From contig NZ_JAOQJN010000016.1 in assembly GCF_025567085.1 (NCBI RefSeq), positions 1 through 17,002 of the forward strand: a DNA stretch of 17,002 bases, read 5' to 3'. Shown here one piece after another: positions 6,958 through 13,372 of this stretch. Position numbers and translations under genes: made by a program. The number at the start of each line of letters is the position of its first letter. The stretch's first letter is position 1. The notes beneath the pieces were generated by a model. It saw nothing but the letters and a program-made list of their open reading frames with translations. It was not told the DNA's origin and ran no database searches. The DNA is from Bovifimicola ammoniilytica. Its GTDB lineage: Bacteria > Bacillota > Clostridia > Lachnospirales > Lachnospiraceae.

Positions 6958-8676
6958 TTACATTACGCTAAAGATAAATTCTTCATCAGCAAGTTTTATC
7001 TTACAATCATTACTGATACTTACTTCAGTGTTAGGTGTTATTAATTTTCCGTTAATATATGTATGATTTTTAGAATTCGTATCTACGATATAATATTCAT
7101 TATTATGATTGATAATATATGCGTGACTACGGCTAATTGCTGTGTTATCAGCAATAAAATAATCTACAAAACTTTTTTCTTTACCAATAAGGAATTTCTC
7201 CTTTGTAATTGGTATGCGTTCTCCATTTTTCTCTCTTATTAAATATGCCTGCTTTATATTTTCAGGATTATTAGGATTCATACTTGCATTTAACACAGTT
7301 GTCTCTCCACTATACGCATTTCCTAATACAGTTGTTTCTCCAAAACCTGGCATATTATTCTGTGGTACATTACCCATTCCCATATTATATTGAGCCATAT
7401 TATTAAATGAATTATTGCCCATTCCATTAGAATTAGGTATTGAATTATTTAACATATTATTAGATATCGTTCCATTAACCGACATATTATTTGAATGAAT
7501 TGCCTGATTATAATTCAGCTTTACATTTGTATTCTGAGCATTTTGGTTTGGCACATTCATATTTTTATTATTTTTCTCAGACTTACCACCAAATAATTTA
7601 CTTTTCTTTTTCTCTTTCTTATTGGCTTTCTCATTTTTCTTAGACATTGCAGTCTGACCAGGCATCTGGTTTCCTACCGGCTGATTCTGTCCCGGTACCT
7701 GCATCTGGTTTCTTCCTGCTATCTGACTCTGTCCCGGCACCTGCATCTGGTTTCTTCCTGCTGCCTGTGGCTGTCCTGACATCTGCATCTGATTTCTTCC
7801 TACCGCCTGACTCTGTCCTGGCACCTGCATCTGGTTTCTTCCTGCCGCCTGACTCTGTCCCGGCACCTGCATCTGGTTTCTTCCCGCCACCTGACTCTGT
7901 CCCGGCATTACCATCTGATTTCTTCCTGTCTGCTCTGATTTATTAGGTATATATGAAATGTCATTATTTGTCATACCTGATGCAGCAAATGTATCAACTA
8001 TTGTCTTTACATTATCATCCTCTATAGAATTTCCCTGTTTCATCTTATAATCGGCTGCTTGTCCGGCTGACATATTATTTAAGCCTGATTGTACATAACC
8101 TTCTTCTTTAACTGAATCATTCTTTAACCCGGCTATTTGATGAAGATAATCGTAGAAACCTACCAATGAAAATGATGCTGAATTAAGATAACTTATTATC
8201 TGAGCCACATATTCACAATTCTCTGTCGCATCATACTTAGAAATCAATATAAGGTTCTTAAAAAACATACTATAATCTACTTTTTTCGTTTCCATCTTAA
8301 GTGGCAGATAAATCATACCAACCTCATATGAACTTAAATCAACATATATCTTTTCCATATCTAGAACAAAACAATCCTGTTCAAGCAGGTATTCATCGGC
8401 TGAAATAAGTGTTCTTATTGTATTTGTAAGTACTGAAATAATTACTTTCTTTGTTACATTTCTCTCTAGTAACTGCTGTAATGTAATCTTTGATGTAATA
8501 TTATATTTCAATAAACGTAATGAATTATTCTGTGTATAAATCATTTTTAATAATCCCGGAATATTAGAATTCTGCTGAATCATTTCTATCGCAACCATAT
8601 CTGCTGCTTCATTTTCTTTTAACTCATAAATCAAGTTTGTATTTATATCATTATTTTCAACCTTAAATTCCTGCAT
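6958..8676 (-). CDS. FHA-domain protein with N-terminal DUF6382-like domain and repeat linker
   Basis: 572 residues. The N-terminal roughly 190 residues form a folded domain like those preceding FHA domains in many clostridial proteins (DUF6382 type, recalled from memory, not searched). Residues about 245-345 hold a 14-residue repeat (QMQVPGQSQAAGRN type); then follow a Lys-rich segment (about 340-370) and an Asn/Met-rich low-complexity region. Two ETTVL motifs (T448/T449, T459/T460) sit just before the C-terminal FHA domain (about 473-572), which keeps the phosphothreonine-binding hallmarks: IGKE, SRSH and NG. There is no signal peptide or membrane segment. ATG at 8676 follows AAAGGA. The likely role is phospho-dependent adaptor for the neighbouring kinase/phosphatase; intramolecular binding of a phosphorylated ETT to its own FHA domain, as in GarA, is plausible. 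Confidence 0.92.
   Translation of the reverse strand: MQEFKVENNDINTNLIYELKENEAADMVAIEMIQQNSNIPGLLKMIYTQNNSLRLLKYNITSKITLQQLLERNVTKKVIISVLTNTIRTLISADEYLLEQDCFVLDMEKIYVDLSSYEVGMIYLPLKMETKKVDYSMFFKNLILISKYDATENCEYVAQIISYLNSASFSLVGFYDYLHQIAGLKNDSVKEEGYVQSGLNNMSAGQAADYKMKQGNSIEDDNVKTIVDTFAASGMTNNDISYIPNKSEQTGRNQMVMPGQSQVAGRNQMQVPGQSQAAGRNQMQVPGQSQAVGRNQMQMSGQPQAAGRNQMQVPGQSQIAGRNQMQVPGQNQPVGNQMPGQTAMSKKNEKANKKEKKKSKLFGGKSEKNNKNMNVPNQNAQNTNVKLNYNQAIHSNNMSVNGTISNNMLNNSIPNSNGMGNNSFNNMAQYNMGMGNVPQNNMPGFGETTVLGNAYSGETTVLNASMNPNNPENIKQAYLIREKNGERIPITKEKFLIGKEKSFVDYFIADNTAISRSHAYIINHNNEYYIVDTNSKNHTYINGKLITPNTEVSISNDCKIKLADEEFIFSVM
7291..7338 (-). other. Two ETTVL motifs before the FHA domain (candidate phospho-sites)
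   Basis: Codons 447-462 of the FHA protein encode ETTVL twice, 11 residues apart, immediately N-terminal to the FHA domain. GarA/OdhI proteins carry an ETT phospho-site in the equivalent position (known for that family). Use as phospho-sites here is inferred. Confidence 0.55.
7663..7930 (-). repeat. 42-bp tandem repeat in FHA gene
   Basis: On the plus strand, units beginning CATCTG(G/A)TTTC start at 7663, 7702, 7744, 7786, 7828, 7870 and 7912. Spacing is 39 bp once and then exactly 42 bp, the last unit being degenerate. Each codes for about 14 residues (QMQVPGQSQAAGRN type) and keeps the frame. It is locally richer in G+C than its surroundings. Copy number may vary between strains. Confidence 0.9.
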
Positions 8677-8694
8677 AGTATGTTATCCTTTCAT

Positions 8695-10065
8695 TTATCT
8701 GTATAATTTTATTAACTGCCAACTATCTCCTGCCAGAACATAAGCACTGCCACTTGATGAGAAATTCTTAGCACCATCAAACTGCTGCTCTATTACCACT
8801 TTTCCATTCTTATCTATATATCCCCATTTTCCATCTATGTTTACTGCTGCCAGGCCATTAGAAAATGAACCTGCATCTACGAACTGTGGCTTTATAACCA
8901 TTTTGCCTTTAGCATCTGCAAAACCCCATTTTCCATCTTTCATAACTGCCAAATATTCATCCTGAGACATTAATCTGACATCTTCATATTCATCTGAACC
9001 GATTTTATTCTCGTTATTGTCCATAAGATAGAATGTGTCATTTTTCTTAACTGCATATATTCCTGAACGTGAAGCATAGCCAAGCTCATCTGTCTTAATC
9101 TCTTTATATACATTTTTACTGCATTTCTTACCTTTATTGTCTATCAGATAATAACCTGTCTCATCTTTAACCATTGCTTTGCCATTATTAAATGCATAAG
9201 CCTCTTCATATTCTCCAAACTGCTTTACAAAAGATGAATTAGTGTAACAATATTTACCGTTTATCTTCGTTGGTAATAATCCCTCTGAATATGTACCTAT
9301 TTCTTCTATCTGTGTTCCCTCCGGTAATTCTGCTACGTCAACTGCCTCACCTGTCTTATCAATGAACCAATATTTATTTCCATCAGTGGTCATAGGTGTA
9401 CTGTCTGAATCAATATAAGGTGATAACTGCATATATACACACGATAACATTACCGTGCCATCAGAATAGACAATTCCATATTTGCCATCTTTATCTGTTA
9501 CCCTGCACATATTATTGTAGAATTCATCTACTTCTACATAGCTGCTATATGCATACTCAAACTTATATTTCAATTCATTTTCTACTTTAGTCATATATTC
9601 CGAAGTAACCTTTCTACTTTTAGCAGCATTTATTACTTCCATACAATTACTGTAATTTCCTTTATCATAATAATATTTTAATGACATATCATAGCCTTTG
9701 TTAGAATACTTATGGTTATCAATAATTTCCTCTACCATATCCTCATATGCATAATATTTACCCCATGCGTAGTACATATCAGCAATCTCACATTGTAAAT
9801 CCAATGAATTATTCATCTCTTTCGCTGCTGTATAATAGGCATTTGCCCTTTTATATAACTGCTTGTCCTCAAAATAATGTGCATATTCTATATACTGATT
9901 ATATTGCTTTTCTTTCTTAGCACTTTCATTGAATAAGTAATACCAGCTTATAGCGAACATAACCACTACGCCTAAAGCAATTAGTAGTCTGTTTCTCTTA
10001 TTATTAGCATTACTATTTTCCTGAACATTCTCTGTTTCATTCTCAATATTCTTCTTTTTCTTCAT
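8695..10065 (-). CDS. WG-repeat membrane protein with TPR-like stem
   Basis: 456 residues; ATG at 10065 after AGGTGAT. A short charged cytoplasmic end is followed by one transmembrane segment (about 27-45). Residues about 50-170 are helical and TPR-like (for example KQLYKRANAYYTAAKEMN). From about 190 to the end there are beta-rich WG/KWG-type repeats: DGKYGIVYSDG, NGKYCYTNS, DGKWGFADAKGKMVIKPQF and DGKWGYIDKNGKVVIEQQF, among weaker copies. WG repeats probably form a surface for protein or wall binding; exact ligands are unknown for the family. The outer part is probably extracytoplasmic. The gene starts 10 bp after the prepilin peptidase and ends 18 bp before the FHA gene, so it belongs to the same transcript. 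Confidence 0.9.
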   Translation of the reverse strand: MKKKKNIENETENVQENSNANNKRNRLLIALGVVVMFAISWYYLFNESAKKEKQYNQYIEYAHYFEDKQLYKRANAYYTAAKEMNNSLDLQCEIADMYYAWGKYYAYEDMVEEIIDNHKYSNKGYDMSLKYYYDKGNYSNCMEVINAAKSRKVTSEYMTKVENELKYKFEYAYSSYVEVDEFYNNMCRVTDKDGKYGIVYSDGTVMLSCVYMQLSPYIDSDSTPMTTDGNKYWFIDKTGEAVDVAELPEGTQIEEIGTYSEGLLPTKINGKYCYTNSSFVKQFGEYEEAYAFNNGKAMVKDETGYYLIDNKGKKCSKNVYKEIKTDELGYASRSGIYAVKKNDTFYLMDNNENKIGSDEYEDVRLMSQDEYLAVMKDGKWGFADAKGKMVIKPQFVDAGSFSNGLAAVNIDGKWGYIDKNGKVVIEQQFDGAKNFSSSGSAYVLAGDSWQLIKLYR

Positions 10066-10075
10066 CTGTCATCAC

Positions 10076-10726
10076 CTACATTCCCGTAAGAATTACCGAT
10101 ACATATGTACCTAATAGAATAAATGGTGCAAATGGAATAGTATCCTTCTTACTCTTTTCTTTCTTAACTAATAAATATATTGAAGCTATCATTGATAACA
10201 CTAACGACATAAAAATGGCACTGAATGAGCTTGCAAAACCAAAATATAAAATCATAATAAACATAAGTTTTATATCCCCCATTCCAAAACCGTTCTTTAT
10301 AATAAATATTCCAATAATCGCCATAAGTAATACCAATACAAAGCCAAGTCCCATTGATTTTAAATTAATAACTGCCTGTCTGCTGTCTAATATAAATTCA
10401 GCTATTAACATAATGACTCTTATTCCAAGACTTATAAGTATTACTTTATTCTCGATTATTTTCTTCTTATAATCTATGGCTGCTACAGGTACGAGAATAA
10501 TTAACATTATCAATAATCTTATATTATCTATGAGCCTGTTCGAATATCTAATATCCAGAACACAGTCCAGAATTATTAGAAACACACCTGAAATCAGAAA
10601 ATAAATTATGTGTTTCTTATTTGCTTTCGTAAATGCCTTTTTATCCTTAAATTTGCTATAGTTCTCATATATAAAGCCTATGAATGTTCCTATAACTGTT
10701 AGTATTATGAGTATTGCCAGATTCAT
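10076..10726 (-). CDS. A24-type prepilin peptidase (short form)
   Basis: 216 residues from ATG 10726; a polytopic membrane protein. The two aspartates of the GxGD aspartyl protease family are present: Asp85 in AAIDYKKKIIENK and Asp151 in FGMGDIK; the family's PFAPF motif follows near 198-202. It lacks the N-terminal cysteine-rich methyltransferase domain of PilD, as usual for Tad/CpaA-type and archaeal peptidases. It should cleave the short leader of prepilin-like proteins; the TadE-like product of the gene just upstream carries such a leader. Start choice: an in-frame ATG at 10738 adds MRFN, but that ATG overlaps the GAGG Shine-Dalgarno (10733-10736). GAGG plus a 6-nt spacer points to 10726, matching the arrangement at the kinase. 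Confidence 0.93.
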   Translation of the reverse strand: MNLAILIILTVIGTFIGFIYENYSKFKDKKAFTKANKKHIIYFLISGVFLIILDCVLDIRYSNRLIDNIRLLIMLIILVPVAAIDYKKKIIENKVILISLGIRVIMLIAEFILDSRQAVINLKSMGLGFVLVLLMAIIGIFIIKNGFGMGDIKLMFIMILYFGFASSFSAIFMSLVLSMIASIYLLVKKEKSKKDTIPFAPFILLGTYVSVILTGM

Positions 10727-10732
10727 ATTAAA

Positions 10733-10736
10733 CCTC
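10733..10736 (-). promoter_or_regulatory. Shine-Dalgarno GAGG deciding the prepilin peptidase start
   Basis: GAGG followed by TTTAAT and ATG (10726). The same AAATGAGG context precedes the kinase start. Both lie at the downstream border of the hairpin elements, so the border sequence supplies the ribosome binding site in both cases. Confidence 0.6.
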
Positions 10737-10833
10737 ATTTCTTAGCTACTTATTGTGAAGAGGCGATGAGAAATTCGCATAGGCGATTTCTCATCTGCCT
10801 GTGAAAAATAATCGCATCAGCATTATTTTTCAC
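10737..10833 (-). repeat. Hairpin-rich intergenic element, copy B (about 97 bp)
   Basis: Between the TadE-like gene and the prepilin peptidase. Two strong inverted repeats: a perfect 12-bp stem GTGAAAAATAAT/ATTATTTTTCAC with a 9-nt loop (10801-10833), and a 10-bp stem GATGAGAAAT/ATTTCTCATC extended by CGC/GCG after a one-base bulge (10765-10795). It matches copy A at 6023-6158 over most of its length but lacks about 39 bp. Imperfect 20-bp direct repeats (10724-10743 and 10831-10850, 16 of 20 identical) overlap its ends. There is no coding potential. Confidence 0.7.
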
Positions 10834-10852
10834 ACTAAACCGCATTTCTATT

Positions 10853-12247
10853 TCATGTATCTTCCTGCAATGCACAACCATATGATGATGTCAATTTAAC
10901 TGTAACTCCATGTGTCTTACAGTCCTTTATGATTTCTTCATACAGTTCCTTTACTCCCTCGTCCTGCGGAATGACAAGGTCAAGTATATAACTCTTATTC
11001 TTACCACTATCGTAAGTTACCTTTTCAGTTCCTCCGTCTCCAATTCTCTTTATGGTAACCTTACTCTGATTCTCACATGAGCTTACAATTCCCGATGTCA
11101 GCTTTTCTATCTGATTCTTTATATACTTCTTAGTTTCCTCCGACTTAAGTGTTTCTAAATTAACCTCTCCATACAGCGGATTAGATGAAGATATCATTAC
11201 AAATGTGTTCGTTTCTGAATTGTATAACTGTGCATATGTAGAACCTGATAAATTTTCATATCCTTGTGTTTTATAATCACTAATTCCCATATTTCTGATT
11301 AATTTATTAATTTCAGTCGGATCTGTTCCATTCCATACTGAATCGGTATTAGTATATTGTGTAGGTGTACTTTCATCTTTAACTGTTGATTTACCACTAC
11401 TTTCATCAACCTTCAATACCTGACCATCGCCATGCAGCCAGCCTTTAGTACTTGCTTTCTGTTTAACGGAATATTCTAAATTAACCGGTAATAATGGAAT
11501 TATCTTTATCTTATATTCAGCTACAATTGTTATCTCATCTGAACCATATGGAAATAATGTAGAATGTGAGAAATCTATACCATTTATATATGATGTCTTA
11601 CCGAATCTTGAACCCGGTACTATTCTCATTCCCTGTAATATCTGTTCTAAATCTTCATTGCTCTGACCTTTAGAGGTCATAAGATGTTTCTTCATCATTC
11701 CTCTGGCTAATGGATCCACAATAAGTTGTGACTTAAATATCTCTAGTCCCTCGCTCATTATCAATTGCCCGATTCCAAAGATGAATTTCTTAGGGTCTTC
11801 TGCAATAGTCGAAACTGTTTCTTTAAGATTATCTATCTGCTCTTTAGACTGATCAGCATTACTCTTAACACTATCGTACATAGTCTGCACTGAAGCTGCT
11901 ATACTGCTTAAATCAGAAGTATCTGTATTAGCTACTGCACCTTTCATATCCTTTCCCACATTCTGTGTGGCTTCATATAATGATGCTATATTGCTAATGG
12001 TATTATTAACATCTTCTTTTTTAGTATTCGCATTTTCCTGAAGTTGACCTACACTTTTATCAAGCCCTGTAACTCCAATAATATATGAATACTGTGAAAA
12101 TTCTTTCGCTGTATTATTCAATGCTTCAGCCACCTTAGCCTGTGTAATACATACTGTCAGCAAATCATAAAGCATCATAAAAAAGAACATAAATGCTGTT
12201 AAAGTCAATGTTGCCTCTACAGTTATTACTCCTTGATTCTTCTTCAT
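10853..12247 (-). CDS. TadE-like protein with prepilin-type leader
   Basis: 464 residues; ATG at 12247 after GGAGG. The N-terminus MKKNQG / VITVEATLTLTAF fits a class of prepilin-like leaders: a short basic leader ending in Gly6, with Glu11 at position +5 of the mature protein, then a hydrophobic helix to about residue 34. This is the TadE/TadG pattern and makes it a probable substrate of the prepilin peptidase encoded next. After the helix comes a long helical, probably coiled-coil stretch (about 60-150), then a mixed region with repeated beta segments and a Gly/Ser/Thr-rich part. At 464 residues it is far longer than a minor TadE (about 150-200), more like TadG-type proteins. The bulk is predicted to be outside the membrane. 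The role is likely in a Tad/Flp-type pilus or secretion structure (family knowledge plus inference). Confidence 0.82.
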   Translation of the reverse strand: MKKNQGVITVEATLTLTAFMFFFMMLYDLLTVCITQAKVAEALNNTAKEFSQYSYIIGVTGLDKSVGQLQENANTKKEDVNNTISNIASLYEATQNVGKDMKGAVANTDTSDLSSIAASVQTMYDSVKSNADQSKEQIDNLKETVSTIAEDPKKFIFGIGQLIMSEGLEIFKSQLIVDPLARGMMKKHLMTSKGQSNEDLEQILQGMRIVPGSRFGKTSYINGIDFSHSTLFPYGSDEITIVAEYKIKIIPLLPVNLEYSVKQKASTKGWLHGDGQVLKVDESSGKSTVKDESTPTQYTNTDSVWNGTDPTEINKLIRNMGISDYKTQGYENLSGSTYAQLYNSETNTFVMISSSNPLYGEVNLETLKSEETKKYIKNQIEKLTSGIVSSCENQSKVTIKRIGDGGTEKVTYDSGKNKSYILDLVIPQDEGVKELYEEIIKDCKTHGVTVKLTSSYGCALQEDT

Positions 12248-12309
12248 TTAAGCACCTCCATGTATGCCCGGATATTTTGCATAAATTATTTATCACTATC
12301 TATGCCTGC

Positions 12310-12999
12310 TTATTCCTCTATTGTTATTGTGTCTATTGATTTATCCATTATTTCCTTTATCTGTGATTTTACTTCTTCAAGATTATAGGCACTCTCATCT
12401 ACCTGTGTTAACTGTTCTGAACTGAAACCGATATACTGATATGAATGTTTATTCCCATTAAAGCAGAAACAATAAAACCATATTGGATCACTTCCCTCTT
12501 TCTCTAATGTCCCCTCATATTTAATTCCCTCTATTCCATTCTTAGTTGTATAATTCTCCTGCTTCTCTATGTTATATGTTCTTTCCTCTACATCCCCATA
12601 TATAATATCCATTCCCAAATCTTCTCTATGCTTCTCAATAATCTCACCTAATTCATATTTATCATCAAGATTTGTTGACATTGCAAAAAACATCTTTTCT
12701 GAATCGTTTATTTCACTTAATGTATTACTATAATTATGCATATATGGTAAATAATAATTAACCTCTGCCTTATAATATTTTCCCAAATCCGAATCATCTT
12801 TATTACTTTTATCAACAGTTTTATCTTTCTCTGTTTCATCCGTATCTTCTGTTTCTTCATCCTTATCTGAATGTGTAGTGGTTACTTTAGTATCTTTCCC
12901 ACTATCCTTATTGCCACTATCTTTCTTATTTCCACATCCTGTACATATCATTGCCATTATTCCTGCTGTTAATAGTGCTATTGTTAATTTCTTCTTCAT
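12310..12999 (-). CDS. Putative lipoprotein of unknown function
   Basis: 229 residues; ATG at 12999 after AAAGGAG. MKKKLTIALLTAGIMAMICTGC is a lipoprotein-type signal peptide, with Cys22 the probable lipidated residue. The residue at -3 is Cys rather than the usual Leu, so the lipobox is slightly atypical. Residues about 25-75 are a charged Lys/Asp/Glu/Ser/Thr linker. The remaining roughly 155 residues form one mixed alpha/beta domain (AEVNYYLPY at its start, SYQYIGFS near its end). I do not recognise the family. It is the first gene after the promoter at 13176-13204 and lies 62 bp upstream of the TadE-like gene, so it probably opens the operon. Confidence 0.85.
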   Translation of the reverse strand: MKKKLTIALLTAGIMAMICTGCGNKKDSGNKDSGKDTKVTTTHSDKDEETEDTDETEKDKTVDKSNKDDSDLGKYYKAEVNYYLPYMHNYSNTLSEINDSEKMFFAMSTNLDDKYELGEIIEKHREDLGMDIIYGDVEERTYNIEKQENYTTKNGIEGIKYEGTLEKEGSDPIWFYCFCFNGNKHSYQYIGFSSEQLTQVDESAYNLEEVKSQIKEIMDKSIDTITIEE

Positions 13000-13175
13000 T
13001 TCTTTTATTCTCCTTTATCCACTATGATTATTTTGTTTACTCACCAATATTAAAATTATTGGCCCATTATGTTATTCTATTACTCTCTTTGACCTCAACT
13101 CCTTTATTTATTATTTTATTTTAGAAGATAATTAACATTATAACTAATTTTCATAACTCCTAAAACTTATCCAGC

Positions 13176-13204
13176 ATATTAACATTTATACATAATTATG
13201 TCAA
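13176..13204 (-). promoter_or_regulatory. Consensus sigma-A-type promoter for the lipoprotein/kinase operon
   Basis: Minus strand TTGACA (13204-13199), 17-bp spacer, TAATAT (13181-13176). The -35 box is perfect and the -10 differs from consensus at one base. Transcription would start near 13169 and run into the lipoprotein gene at 12999. No equally good promoter was noticed further inside the cluster, supporting one long transcript. Confidence 0.75.
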
Positions 13205-13212
13205 TTTTTTTC

Positions 13213-13264
13213 AAAAAAGAAAAGTAAATTTACTTTATGCCTAAGAAATTTACTTTTCCTTTTT
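13213..13264 (-). terminator. Intrinsic terminator after the giant surface protein gene
   Basis: Perfect 12-bp inverted repeat AAAAGTAAATTT/AAATTTACTTTT extended by a G-C pair, a wobble on the minus strand and five A-T pairs, with a 14-nt loop. On the minus strand it ends in a run of six T. It lies about 110 bp after the stop codon at 13373 and only 8 bp before the -35 box of the next promoter. The stem is A/T-rich, and the A and T runs at its ends could let it work in both directions. Confidence 0.7.
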
Positions 13265-13372
13265 GGTATACTGAATATAAATATTATATATTGCTCATAT
13301 TTTTATTCATATTCTGTAAATTATTTAACTTGGATTTATTATTCCATTGGTAATTTATAGACTTATTGAATT

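Larger units (their letters stand above)
13000..13372. other. 373-bp intergenic region: terminator, promoter and leader
   Basis: Separates the giant-protein gene from the lipoprotein gene. It contains the hairpin terminator (13213-13264), a consensus promoter (13176-13204) and a leader of roughly 170 nt. The leader includes a small hairpin (13044-13062, CCAATA/TATTGG, 7-nt loop). I see no convincing conserved riboswitch and nothing recognisable in 13265-13372. Confidence 0.7.

Noticed and set aside
7663..7930. CRISPR-like array because of regular 42-bp spacing
   Set aside because: The units are contiguous, have no unique spacers, keep an open reading frame and encode a 14-residue protein repeat.
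7647..7946. Plus-strand reading frame of 99 codons opposite the FHA gene
   Set aside because: It is the antisense shadow of the 42-bp repeats; Pro/Ser/Phe-rich repetitive product with no ribosome binding site seen.
10727..10738. Start of the prepilin peptidase at 10738
   Set aside because: That ATG overlaps the GAGG Shine-Dalgarno; the ATG at 10726 has proper spacing and the same context as the kinase start.
10801..10833. Intrinsic terminator inside the operon
   Set aside because: The stem is strong but no T-run follows it on the minus strand, and the same sequence recurs as part of a larger element at 6023-6158.
13120..13165. Short leader peptide (MKISYNVNYLLK) after an AGGAG in the leader of the lipoprotein gene
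   Set aside because: The ATG is only 2 nt from the AGGAG, too close for normal initiation, and no attenuator structure follows it clearly.
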